Below are positions 46,928 through 56,525 of a DNA stretch of 64,000 nucleotides, one piece after another. Each line of letters starts with the position of its first letter. Within the stretch, counting starts at the first letter, position 1. The stretch comes from Symsagittifera roscoffensis. Lineage: Eukaryota > Xenacoelomorpha > Acoela > Convolutidae. The stretch is taken from contig NC_087064.1 of assembly GCF_963678635.1 (NCBI RefSeq), positions 11,009,671 through 11,073,670 of the forward strand, in the 5' to 3' direction. The notes below the pieces were generated by a model that was given only the letters and a program-made list of their open reading frames with translations, searched no databases and was not told the origin of the DNA. The translations under genes and the position numbers were made by a program.

Positions 46928-47525
46928 GAAAACTGAGAACAAAAAATCACCTCAAGAGTAAATATTCGGTTTTTTTTGAAAGTCAAAACATTAACAAATG
47001 ATCATTTGTCATCCGACTTTCGAATCAAGTGACGGAATATTTGTGCTTGCGGTAATTTTTCTCCAGACAAGTTTCGATGGATTTCATTTACATCATCTGA
47101 AGTGTATTGTTTTGTTCAACTGATAATTTAAAAGAGTATTTTTTAGTTGTGATAGTTGTCAGTAAAATTATGGGGGTTTAAAGATTGCCAATTTGGCCAG
47201 TTTGGGATAATCGACGCGCGATGTATTTCGTGATTTAAGGCTTAAGCGGAGATTTAATTCTTCTTAGAAAATATTCCAATTTGAATTGAGACATGCACTT
47301 TGGTCTATTTAATTGGTTTCTTTACGAAATATATCACTTTGTGTTTTGCATAGCTTTTCGGGGATGATTTTCCAAAAAATATATATCTTAATTTTTTTTC
47401 GTAGTTTTTTTGAAATTGGTTTTTTTTTTGAAAAATCATTTGTCATTCTATAGAAAACACTAACCATAGAGCCTTAAAGGCAATTGTAACAGCCAGGGCT
47501 TCACCTTGATACGAGCATTCATGTT
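46928..47525 (+). mobile_element. Helentron-like element, unit B of a tandem duplication
   Basis: This repeats both the reversed end of the previous fragment (AAGAGTAAATATTCGG..TGAAAGTCAAAACATTAAC) and the forward element (ATCCGACTTTCGAATCAAGT to GATACGAGCATTCATG). The duplicated unit is therefore the head-to-head pair, about 610 bp. Between the opposed ends lies the palindrome ACAAATGATCATTTGT. Confidence 0.7.
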
Positions 47526-47801
47526 TGAATTCATCCGAATCTCAATTGAAAGGGTTCAAGTTTGATACTGTAGTTGACCCCCTACGAGCGTTCTTCGAGG
47601 ATCCGGCCATATAAATCCTTCCATCAGAGCCTTCAGAGCATTCTTCTTTCCCTATCCCATGCCAAACTTCAAAAGCATTATGCTTTCTATTTCATTAAAT
47701 TTTATTTCCTATCATTTCAGTTTTCCTGTAAAGTCGCCGAATAATTTCTTTATCTCGAGAAATTGCAAATGGCGATGAAATAATTTCTCAATTTCTTTTA
47801 G

Positions 47802-47888
47802 AGTTTCCTTTGGAGACAACGAAGCGTTTCTCCAGCAACTCTGGTGGTCTCAATTCCAGATTCTGCAATCTCAGAAAGTCATCAAGAA
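47802..47888 (+). CDS. RhoGAP gene exon 3 (87 nt, phase-symmetric)
   Basis: An acceptor ATTTCTTTTAG ends at 47801 and an ideal donor GAA|GTAAGT follows at 47889. With the phase-1 input from exon 2 the exon reads GEFPLETTKRFSSNSGG then LNSRFCNLRKSSR with no stop, and leaves again in phase 1. It is exactly 29 codons long, so it can be included or skipped without changing the frame. The Ser/Arg-rich peptide fits the basic linker that precedes the FGVSL block in this family. The exon is too short to stand out as an ORF; it is called on splice sites and phase. Confidence 0.65.
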
Positions 47889-48233
47889 GTAAGTCCCAGT
47901 TCTTTTCTTTTGTGATATTACTTTTTTTTAAAAAAGTTTGTACAGTTTGTTGAAAGTATTTGATCACCAACTGATATTGTATCTTTTTTTTGCATTGAAA
48001 AACTAACTAATTTAAAGCATTGAAAAAAGGCTTTTTCGAATCTTCAATTTTGTTTTCTCTGAAAACTATTTGGTTTCTTCTGGCATACAAAAAATTGTTT
48101 AAAATGATTTTTATTGTTTTAAATTGCATTTTAAAATGTCAATGTCAATGAGTGACAAATTTGAACAACATTATTTCATGTATTAGGAGATTGAGAAACT
48201 TGAAAAGAGCCGGAAAAAATTTGTTATGTTTAG

Positions 48234-48562
48234 ATTCGTCAGAGACACAATCCAGGTTGTTTGGGGTCTCGCTGGGATCTTTGGTTCGGAATCAAGACAA
48301 GGAGAACTTCCCGGAACCCAGTGTTGAACCGCCATCGCCCGACAATCCGAACCCCAGTGAGCAGGATCCGACACCGACAAAAGAAACCGATAATTTCATA
48401 GATCGAAAGGATACTAAGACGATGGCAGACGCGGAGAAAGAACACATTGAGAAGTTGAAGAGTTATTTGACCAATGATCACCCGGAAACACTCGGGAAGG
48501 CGGTTTTTATCAGTTCCTCAATCGGAAATATCGCAGCACCTCAATCTTTTGCTGTTCGAAAG
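48234..48562 (+). CDS. RhoGAP gene exon 4 with conserved FGVSL block
   Basis: Acceptor TTGTTATGTTTAG ends at 48233; donor AAG|GTAGGA begins at 48563. It enters in phase 1 and leaves in phase 0. The peptide begins SSETQSRLFGVSLGSLVRNQ, which matches the short FG(V/M)PLSQVI-type block found just before the RhoGAP domain in ARHGAP6 proteins, and continues with a Pro/acidic linker (VEPPSPDNPNPSEQDPTPTK) and a charged helix (ADAEKEHIEKLKSYLTNDHP). The reading frame runs on past the donor to 48685, but that tail is intronic in composition. Confidence 0.85.
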
Positions 48563-49874
48563 GTAGGAAACATCATAAAATTAGCATCATTGAGTATTCA
48601 ACGTCCCCCACCAGAAATTTTTAAATTTTCTTTTAAATGTTTGTTGACAATGTCAAATTGTAATAAAAATTCGCTGGTGAGTTAGTTGCAAACATAAAAC
48701 ACATTTTATGGGTGCATAAACTTATACTAAATAACTGGTTTCTTTTCAAAATACAATAAATATATAATAGTCACACAAGTGAGCTAGAGAGAGTAGTATA
48801 AGAATGACTCAACTTTTTTTTCCAACCTAGCTCGCAATTGAAAGTGATCATTTGACGGCACTTTGGCTATGATCAAAAATAATAAGATTGAAAATTTGTT
48901 CTCCGTTTTATTTGCGGCTAGTGTTCCACGATTGTAAAGCATCCTTGACTGAGAGGAAAGAGAGTAAAGTAAAATCTCAAGATTGCAGGTTTGAATCCGA
49001 TACGTAGCAAAATTTTGTTAATTCGGGGCTTTTTCCGACTTTTTCTTATTTCATTATGTATATCAACTCTTTTGTCATGCTCACGCTAGTGTTTGCGAAG
49101 CGCAGCTTTGCCTCTGTGTTATTGTTTTCAAAATATATTACACGAAGTTCAAAACTATATACAATTCTTTCAGAAAAAAAAAACATTTTTGAAGGGAGTT
49201 GATGAAGAAAAATTAGAGCTATGAATGCTTTGAACTCAAAGTTTTTACATTTTTTGGTTACTAAACAGCTAAATAAGGTAAAACAGAGCAATTAATGCTT
49301 TGAGCTCAAAATTTAGAAAATTTTTCATTCAAAGTTTTGTAATCTTACGGTTTTTTAAGTGTTAATTTGATCAATTTGGACCAAATAGCGCTCGCTGAAT
49401 TATTTTATCAGCACGTAAACTAACACTGAAACCCTATAGTATCATAATCATGATAGTGTTTCTGTGCTCCGCTGAACGCATGGTCCACATTGAATAACTT
49501 GGTTCTTATCGTTTATTCGGGCTAAAAGCAAGCTTCTTAGAAACTAAAAAACCTTATTGACCAGTTCATAATTGAGTTTCAATTTGATGTTTCATTAAAC
49601 CGACTAGACTATTAAAAAAATCGCATGTTCCAAGTTACACACACAGTTTATAACAGTTTAACGTATATTTTCTGACTGAAATACAATATTGACAGTCATT
49701 TCATGCTACATGCAAGTCATAAAAAAATCAAAATTTTTTAGCTCTTTTGCTTGGAATAATGTCTGTTCAATTTTTGTGCCGTCTCATAATATCTGGAAAA
49801 AAACTTATTATAGTCAAATATTATTTAAGTTATTCAGGGTCTTTTAAAATCATTAAAAGACTGCCCATTTTTAT
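48563..49874. other. Intron 4, left part: no strong feature
   Basis: A tRNA-like stretch at about 48935-49008 has a B-box-like GGTTTGAATCC but no closing stems; I give it low weight as a decayed SINE. Fragments near 49290-49420 resemble the Helentron-like family weakly. Confidence 0.3.
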
Positions 49875-50045
49875 TTCGCATTAACAAAGATACTGGCATA
49901 AATTATTTTTCGCAAGTTGACCAAAATGGCAACTTTCAAACGCCACAACTTTACAAAAAAAACAGTAGCAAGTGATGTTTTTTCTAATGTTGAAATGAAG
50001 ACCTGAGTAATTTGCAGACTTGACAAAAAAATCCGCCTCAAGAAG
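49875..50045 (-). mobile_element. Helentron-like fragment
   Basis: CAAAATGGCAACTTTCAAAC, AACTTTACAAAAAA and TTGACAAAAAAATCCGCC match the family's minus orientation. Truncated on both sides; the right side is cut by a hAT-type MITE. Confidence 0.45.
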
Positions 50046-50062
50046 TCAAAGTCGGTCTGAAT

Positions 50063-50449
50063 CATGGGAAATTTTTTTGTTTTGGGGGGGGGGGGGGGGG
50101 AGGGGAGGGGGACTCAAAAGGTCTCCCATGTGTACTGTTTTGAAATATCCATTTTTAGTCACAGACCCTAAAAGTTTTCTTAAGGCGCCCTCGGTGACGG
50201 ACCCTAAAAGTTTTCTAAAGGCGCCAAAGAGTATTAAGTTTGAGGGGAGAGCGCGCGTCAAAATTTTCCAGAAAGTGCCTAAAAACGCCTATTTTGGCCT
50301 GTTTTTTCAAAATTTTGCTTGGTGTGATCAAACCAGGGACTTTTTATTGCTTTGGAAGAGCTTAGAAAATCAATTTGATCGACTTATAAAAATCGACAAA
50401 TTTTTATAAAAATCCCCCCTCCCCTCGAGAAAATCCTCGATCCGCCCTG
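50063..50449 (-). mobile_element. hAT-type MITE with exact 8-bp target duplication GTCTGAAT
   Basis: GTCTGAAT lies at 50055-50062 and 50450-50457. The right end TCGAGAAAATCCTCGATCCG..CCCTG is the inverted form of the family's left terminus; the left end (CATGGGAAATTTTTTTG) has diverged. A run of about 18 G near 50085 follows. A short CCCTAAAAGTTTTCT..AAGGCGCC block is duplicated in tandem inside it. Confidence 0.85.
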
Positions 50450-50703
50450 GTCTGAATAAAAAAAACTCAAGCTGAAATCGAAATTTTGTAAAGCTGTTCA
50501 GCTACTTCCAGTGCTGAATCATTGAGTCATTGTTGGAAAAGAGCTGATCTTTCTCAATTTTATTTCAGAGATAATGCCGAGCCTAAAAAGTCACGTTCAT
50601 ACTGTTATTCAAACTTGCTATCTCTAGCTAACCCAATTTTGTTATAAAATTGTTTGCTCTAGAGACCCAGCTCCTATGTTTACATTTCTGAGATCCTTTC
50701 AAT

Positions 50704-51236
50704 TATTGTTCCGACTTTCGTACCGAAATTAACGGAATATTTGTGCTCGGGTGGGTTTTTTTTCTTTAGACAAATTTCGACTCTTTAACAAGCCATTTTT
50801 GACAGAGTTTTTTTATATCATTCGAAAGGTATTGTTGCCCTGAGTTTAAATTTGAAAAGATATTTCACCTGTCATCATTTTTCTTGAAGTTATGAGGGTT
50901 TAAAGGTTGCCATTACGGCCATTTTGAACAATATGGGACAATTATTTCGCGCTATTAACGCGTAAGCGGAGATTTAATCCGTCTTAGAAATCGTTCCAAA
51001 TTGGTTGAAAGAAGCTTATTCGCCATAATTTATTTGTTGCAAGGAGCGAAATCTATTGTTTTGTACTTTATATGGCGTGTGGGGGGATGATTTGCAAAGA
51101 AAAATTTTCCATTTTTAGAAAAAAAAGTTTTTCATTTTATTTTATTTCCTTTGATTTTTTTATGTTATTACTGCTCCATAAACCTTAAAAAGCAATCGGA
51201 TTATACAGGGTTTCGCCCTGATACGAGCAGTCTTGT
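50704..51236 (+). mobile_element. Helentron-like element, full length reference copy
   Basis: It starts TATTGTTCCGACTTTCGTAC and ends CAATCGGATTATACAGGG, CGCCCTG, ATACGAGCAGTCTTG. The stem CAGGGTTTCGCCCTG is perfect. The inverted copy of the left terminus (AATCGGA here, AGTCGGAA in others) lies just before the hairpin. At about 533 bp with no ORF this is a non-autonomous copy in intron 4. Confidence 0.85.
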
Positions 51237-51800
51237 TTCGCTTTTTGGTACAATAATGAACTAATTCCACGGCCAAGCACATGTGAATTTTGTACCTAGA
51301 AACGAATCCCCCCAGGGAAAAAATTTAAGAGATCCCATTTATGTTAGATGAGCATTCACTAAAATCAATGCGAAAGAACGAAAGTGAAATTGTGAAAGTT
51401 GCGCTTCTCCATTCCTACAACGGATCTTTCATACTGCTGTTTTGTAATTTTTTCCAGGAATCACAACAATCAGATAGTTCAAAGACAAAAAAACTGTGGT
51501 GATTATAACGGTAAATAGTCAGGTATTGTTTTTTTGGTATCATAAAAACTAATCCGGCTTGTTGTATGAGTTTAGCAGTATATACAAGAGTAAGCTATGG
51601 TGACTATCACAAAAAGCTCCTGTCAGAGTTATTATTTTTGACAGATCTTACAAAATTAGTTTTAAAAACTTTTTACTAAACACTGTTTTGCTTATTTTAC
51701 GCCGAGTAGAAAAAGAGAACTAGCTTCTAACAATAGGTAGTAATGGCTATCATAAGATAGAAACTATAAAAATTAGATGGAGAGATTTTATAGGTTCATT

Positions 51801-52142
51801 CAATTGCGGATTTAGGGGGGAAGGGCGTTTCGACCGGCTGCTGACCCAAAGGGTCCCCCTTTGTACCATTTTGAGATACCCATTTTTGGCTGACCGACTT
51901 TTAAATTTTTCTTAACTTCGGCGCCAATATATACAAATATTGAGGTAGGAGCGCGCTCCAAAAAAAACGCGATTTTTTGGTTCAAGTTTTCAAAATAGTT
52001 TCTAAAAACGCTTTTTATGGCCTGTTAATAAAAAAATTGCTTGCCGCGCAGAAAATTTTGTCAAAATATCAAAGGTCTTATAAGGATTTGGGAGAGATCA
52101 GAGATTCAATTTGCTCGACTAAAGCAAAGGTCGACAAAATTC
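51801..52142 (-). mobile_element. hAT-type MITE, right end missing
   Basis: Left end CAATTGCGGATTTAGGGGGG is a diverged terminus; internal GACCCAAAGGGTCCCCC, CGGCGCCAATATATAC and GAGCGCGCTCC are family landmarks. It decays after AGGTCGACAAAATT. Confidence 0.7.
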
Positions 52143-52565
52143 ACCATTAAATCAATGGCTTTTTTGCAATGTGCTCTGCACGTTTCTTCAAGCGTCTGGC
52201 ATTGAATTATCAGCACAGATTGTAGACAAAAGGTTCTTTTGAAAACCATCCTAGCGCGAAAAATTGAACAGCCGCCTTTTTCATCAAATGAACGCAGGCA
52301 GAAATAATTCACCATTTGAGTGGACGGCCTGTCTCAGTTGACAGCGTGAAGAGAGTGCCAATTTAATCCACTTTCAAACATATATAGATACTTTCATAAA
52401 TCACTCTTTGTTCCCAAAATGCGGTCAGTTTAATTAGAAAAGGAAGGAAGAAAGCGACATTTTTGCGATAAAATGGTATTTATTTCGATGCAATACTTTC
52501 ACGGTGACGTAATATTGATTACATGGTACATAATGGAATAAGCAGAGACAAATTATTATTGAAAC

Positions 52566-53066
52566 AACAAGACTGCTCGTATATCAGGGCAAAATCCTGA
52601 ATGTTCCGACGGTTCCTTAATTTATATCGAATAGTTTTTGGGAAAAGAAAATATTGAAAACCTGTACATTTTGGACAATATCAATGCGTAAAATTTTGAG
52701 TCGTACGAAATTAATACGACCAATTAGCTATAGCCTCAATTCATTTTGCAACAATTTTGTTGTGCGGGATAATTCGCCACGCATAAATAACTCGCACTAC
52801 GCTCACAGCATTATGGATAAACTCTTCAAAGCGCGCATAATTTACTCCAGAACATCGCAAGTTTTGCAACTTTCAAACCCTCAGAACTTTACAAAAAGTT
52901 ATCGGAGGTGAAATAGTTTTTTTCACATTTGAGCTCAGAAATTCGATATCTTCAATGGATATAAAAAAATTTTGTTGAAAATTATTATTTCGATCGGTGA
53001 AAATTGACTGAACAAAAAAAACCACACCGAGCATAAATATTCCGTTTTTTTTCGAAAGTGGGAACA
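52566..53066 (-). mobile_element. Helentron-like element, first of a tandem pair
   Basis: It opens ACAACAAGACTGCTCGTATA and closes TTTCGAAAGTGGGAACAAC. Middle part is diverged, with CGCATAAATAACTCGC in place of the usual TTAACGCG block. Confidence 0.7.
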
Positions 53067-53516
53067 ACAAGGTTGCGCGTATATCAGGGCGAAACCATGA
53101 ATGTTCCGATTGCACTTAAGGCCAACTTAAATGTTTTTTTTTGGTTGAATATTTGACAAAATAATTGAGAACAAAATGAAAAAAAAAGTTCATTTGTCAT
53201 CATATCATCCCTCCACACGCTAAGTAAAGTACTGAGGGTGTGTTTAGCGTCTCGTTATGTGTTAATAGGATTAAACTGCTGGCCTCAAATCAATTTGGAA
53301 CGCATTAATCCGCCGCTAACGCGTGTTATAAGAACGCAATATATCGCGCGTTAATTGTCCCGAATTAACCAAATTAGCAGTTTTCAAACGCCGGTAACTT
53401 TACTAAAAATGATCACAGGTAAAATATTTTTTAATATTTGAGCTCAAAGCTACAATATCTTTCAAATTGCATAAAAAATTCTTTCAAAAGCCCTGAGTTA
53501 ACTAGTCGAAAATCAG
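53067..53516 (-). mobile_element. Helentron-like element, second of a tandem pair, 5' end truncated
   Basis: Its 3' end (AACAAGGTTGCGCGTATATC, AGGGCGAAACCATG, TGTTCCGATTGC) abuts the 5' end of the preceding copy with no spacer. It ends at GAGTTAACTAGTCGAAAAT and is then cut by a hAT-type MITE. Confidence 0.7.
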
Positions 53517-53857
53517 TCATCCCTTTGGTACTTTTTGCGAAATTCATTTTTGGCCGACCGATCCTAAAAATTTTCTAAAGGCGCCTTTGGCGCCTATATA
53601 CCAATTTTGAGCGCGCGCTAAAAAAACGCAATTTTTTGTCAACATATTCCAAAAAGTGCCCAAAAACTGCTTTTTGACCTGTTTTTTTTTTCAGAAATTT
53701 GCACCGCGGCGAAAAAAATTTGGCCAAAACAGCGTTTTTTAGTGCTTTAGGAAAGCTCGGAAAATCATTTTGATCGACCTAAAAATAAGTCATCAAAATT
53801 TTTGATTTTTTTTGAAAATCTGACCACCCCCCTCGAAAAAATCCTAGAGCCGCCCTT
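53517..53857 (-). mobile_element. hAT-type MITE, left end missing
   Basis: TAAAGGCGCCTTTGGCGCC, TTGAGCGCGCGCT, TTGCACCGCGGCG and CCCCTCGAAAAAATCCTAGA identify it. It starts directly at the truncated Helentron-like copy. Confidence 0.7.
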
Positions 53858-54059
53858 GCTGCAAATGCCAAAAAACTTCGAGCTTGCATTTTTGTTGCAA
53901 AACTTCTTTTAATTTTTTCTATTGTTTGGCATAATTGCAGGTCAAACAGATAATTTATTTAACTATGTTAAGAAAAAAAACGAGCTAAAATAGTTTTCTG
54001 TTTTTTCTTCAATTTTTTTCTCAATTGCAATTGGTCCAGTCATCTTGAAAATTTTGCCA

Positions 54060-54300
54060 CACTTTTGAAGATTCTTGAAGATTTATCAAAGATATCAAAG
54101 AATTTTTAAAATCTACATAAAACTACATAAAAACATCCTAAGAAACAATGTAGGATGGCTCCGGCGAGGAGATTTATTTTTGGTGCATTCTTGAAAAGAT
54201 CTTCAAAGTTCTTCAAAATTTTTCGAAGAATCTTCAAGGTCTTCAAAGATACCCAAGAAACGTTCAAAAAACAATTTTCTAAAACATTTCTTAGCAAATT
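54060..54300. repeat. Degenerate short tandem repeats of a CTTCAAAG/TTCTTGAA type
   Basis: ATTCTTGAAGAT, GATCTTCAAAGTTCTTC and AATCTTCAAGGTCTTCAAAG recur with irregular spacing. No function is evident. Confidence 0.4.
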
Positions 54301-54737
54301 TCTGAGCAAACATATTTCGTAAACTCATTTGACCTTGTTATAATCATGATTAGCCTAATTTGTAACTGTTTCACAATTGAGTGTTAATTTTTTTTCCGAA
54401 AGTTTTAGATTAATGGTCAATAAGAAGACCAATTTTTTTGAAATCCTGGAAAACTTCAAGAGAAAATCGACTACGTTCTTCATAAATTGTCAAAATCTTT
54501 TTTAAATTTCGTTGCTATGTTTGTTTTTTTTCCTCAAGATTCTTTGAATTTTCTTGCAAAATTGTTGGTATCTTGCAGGATTCTTTGACAAGAACTTACC
54601 AAGACAGCCAAGGTTTTACAAAAGATTTAACCATGACTCTCCGAGAATTTTTCAAAGAAATCAAAAATTGATGGTCTTGGGAAAGCATAATTGTAAGTGG
54701 CAGAACAAAACAAGAGTTATTTAACCATGCTTCAAAA

Positions 54738-54878
54738 TTAAATGAGTTTTTGACGTCTAGCGTGGCTGTAGATAATACGCAGAATGAGACGCCGATAAAG
54801 CATATAAGCCCAAACAAATAAAGCATAAAGCCCAAAAGCATTGGTGATTTTTTGTTGGAGCTTGGATGAAGATGAAGC
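54738..54878 (-). CDS. Candidate terminal exon of an unknown membrane protein, antisense in intron 4
   Basis: On the minus strand a good acceptor (TATTTAAATATTTCAG) ends at 54879. The following frame reads SSSSKLQQKITNAFGLYALF, VWAYMLYRRLILRIIY, SHARRQKLI and stops at TAA 54738-54740. It looks like one membrane helix with a basic C-terminal tail. A second, longer frame (to 54596) is also open, so the choice of frame is uncertain. No upstream exon was found, and no clear AATAAA follows. Unknown family; it could be a fossil or a nested gene. Confidence 0.25.
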   Translation of the reverse strand, partial: ASSSSKLQQKITNAFGLYALFVWAYMLYRRLILRIIYSHARRQKLI

Positions 54879-54969
54879 CTGAAATATTTAAATATTATAT
54901 GATCAAGTTGATATAAAAAACGTCGATTCTGCGAGAAAAGCTGTCGATTCAGTTTTAAAAAAACGCTAT

Positions 54970-55090
54970 TTCGAGGTTTGTCATCATTCGTGCTCATTGC
55001 CTGCGGGTGAGACGACAAGTGTCAACCCAAAAAAAATATCCAAAAAATTGCATGCGTTTTAGGCCAATTTTCATCAGCGGGGCTCAGCAT
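54970..55090 (+). mobile_element. tRNA-headed SINE, 5'-truncated fragment
   Basis: TTCGAGGTTTGTCATCATTC, GTGCTCATTGCCTGCGGGTG and CAAAAAATTGCATGCG match the B-box-to-body part of the 11.7 and 41.3 kb copies. Confidence 0.5.
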
Positions 55091-55177
55091 AATTTCTTTT
55101 TTTTTCTTGTAGATAAATGATATTGATGAAAATGTATTTTTTGAATGCGTGAATTTAATTTACATATTTTATTTCAG

Positions 55178-55487
55178 ATGTCACAAGTGGCCCTTGATTC
55201 GTCCCCCACTGGGGGTGGGGGCGTGGCTTGCGGGGTTGACTTCCGGGGGAGGGGTCCCTCTTTCAGTTCCATATACTCCATCTTAGCACGAAGTGCGTCC
55301 TCCTTAGTTGACGCGCTAACCCTTTCCCCTCACGAGACAAACTCGACACACAACTCACTGGAGTCTTCGTCCCATCGGAGTCGCAAGTCCGCTTCTCAGT
55401 CGGAGAGTGTGAAATATGCTGTTCCGAATGAGCCTTGTGTGCCGATATTTGTGAAAACTTGCGTGAGCTGGATCAAGCAACACGACG
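55178..55487 (+). CDS. RhoGAP gene exon 5, start of RhoGAP domain
   Basis: Acceptor ATTTTATTTCAG ends at 55177 and donor ACG|GTAAGC begins at 55488; phase 0 in, phase 1 out. A Gly/Ser-rich linker (SSPTGGGGVACGV, SILARSASSLVDALTLS) leads into the domain at about codon 631: VPIFVKTCVSWIKQHDG, the first helix of RhoGAP. The 6.6-kb intron before it is filled with Helentron- and hAT-like copies. The exon is markedly GC-richer than its flanks. Confidence 0.9.
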
Positions 55488-55579
55488 GTAAGCGTTTTGT
55501 TATTTTTTAAATCGTTTTTATTGTTCTGAGATCTGCTCTGATATCTGCAGATTATAGTTAATCCCAAGCTGTTAGTGAA

Positions 55580-55805
55580 ATAAATCGGCTCAGAAATCAT
55601 TCCAAATAGAACTGAGAGCAGCTAGCCGATCCAAATATTGTACCAATAGACGCAAACTTATCACCTTGCGGACTAACATTGAGTGCGGGAAAAAATTTTC
55701 AAAAAAAAACATTTGATGAAATTTTTTCTCCGAAAGTTGCTTCAGACTTGCCAAACAACAGTCGGACATTCAGGGCTTTGCATACTTTTTACAAGCAGAA
55801 ATGAG
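55580..55805 (+). mobile_element. Helentron-like 3' fragment
   Basis: TCATTCCAAATAGAACTGAG, TATTGTACC..CTTATCACCTTG and the end ACAGTCGGACATTCAGGG, CTTTGCATAC, ACAAGCAG match the 3' half of the family. The hairpin is decayed. Confidence 0.5.
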
Positions 55806-56027
55806 TGAAAACTTGTTATCCGAAGTCAAAAAATGAAATCTTACATTAACTAAACTCGTTCATATTCGTTGATCGAAACAGATATTACCAACAATTTGCC
55901 AACAATTATATATTTTCTATCCATTTTTTTAAGCCTCACTTCACTTTTCTTTGATGATTGAATCTTTTGTTCAAGAAAAAAAAACATTTTCTTGACATTG
56001 CTATTAACAAAAAAATTAAATTTGGCA

Positions 56028-56356
56028 TCAGTAGCGGATTTAGGGGGAAGAGGGTGGACATCCTTTTCCTTTCAAGGACTTTACATGCAATCATCCGAAG
56101 CACCAGCGAATTCAGGGAGGGGGTGCGCCGAAAAAACGCTTTTTTTGTCAAATTTTTCCAAAATTTTTCTAAAAACGCTTTTTTTGACCTGTTTTTCAAA
56201 ATTTTTTCTGCGGCGCAGAAAATTTGGTCAAAATGGCGTCTTTATAGTGATTTAGGAGAGCTCAGGTAATCAACTTTTATCGACCTAAAAAAAGGTCGAC
56301 AAAATTTTTTGAAAATCCGCCGCCCCTCCCCTCGAGAAAACTCTAGATCCGCCCCT
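56028..56356 (-). mobile_element. hAT-type MITE, both ends recognisable
   Basis: Left CAGTAGCGGATTTAGGGGG and right CTCGAGAAAACTCTAGATCC..CCCCTG are inverted. No matching 8-base duplication was seen. A further degraded family piece (CAGGCGCCATGG) follows to about 56450. It lies in intron 5. Confidence 0.75.
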
Positions 56357-56469
56357 GATCCGAAGTGCCCTATTTTTGGCACTTCTTTCAGGCACCCCAA
56401 TGTTTTTCTACAGGCGCCATGGGAATTAATATAAACTAATTTTTGAGAAAATGTTGTTTTGTATTTCAG

Positions 56470-56525
56470 GTTTGAAAACACTGGGAATATTCAGGATAGC
56501 GGGATCTCAGAAACGCATCAAAAAT
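56470..56525 (+). CDS. RhoGAP gene exon 6 (56 nt) with the arginine finger
   Basis: Acceptor TTTTGTATTTCAG ends at 56469; donor AAT|GTAAGG begins at 56526. It joins exon 5 in phase 1 and reads LKTLGIFRIAGSQKRIKN. GIFR carries the catalytic arginine finger (about Arg655 of the assembled frame), which is inserted into the GTPase active site; its presence argues for an active GAP. Confidence 0.9.

Noticed and set aside
48935-49008. tRNA gene candidate with GGTTTGAATCC
   Set aside because: Only the B-box-like motif fits; acceptor and anticodon stems do not form. At best a decayed SINE.
54596-55018. 140-codon minus-strand ORF as a complete gene
   Set aside because: Its first residues come from a SINE fragment; only the part after the acceptor at 54879 looks coding, and possibly in another frame.
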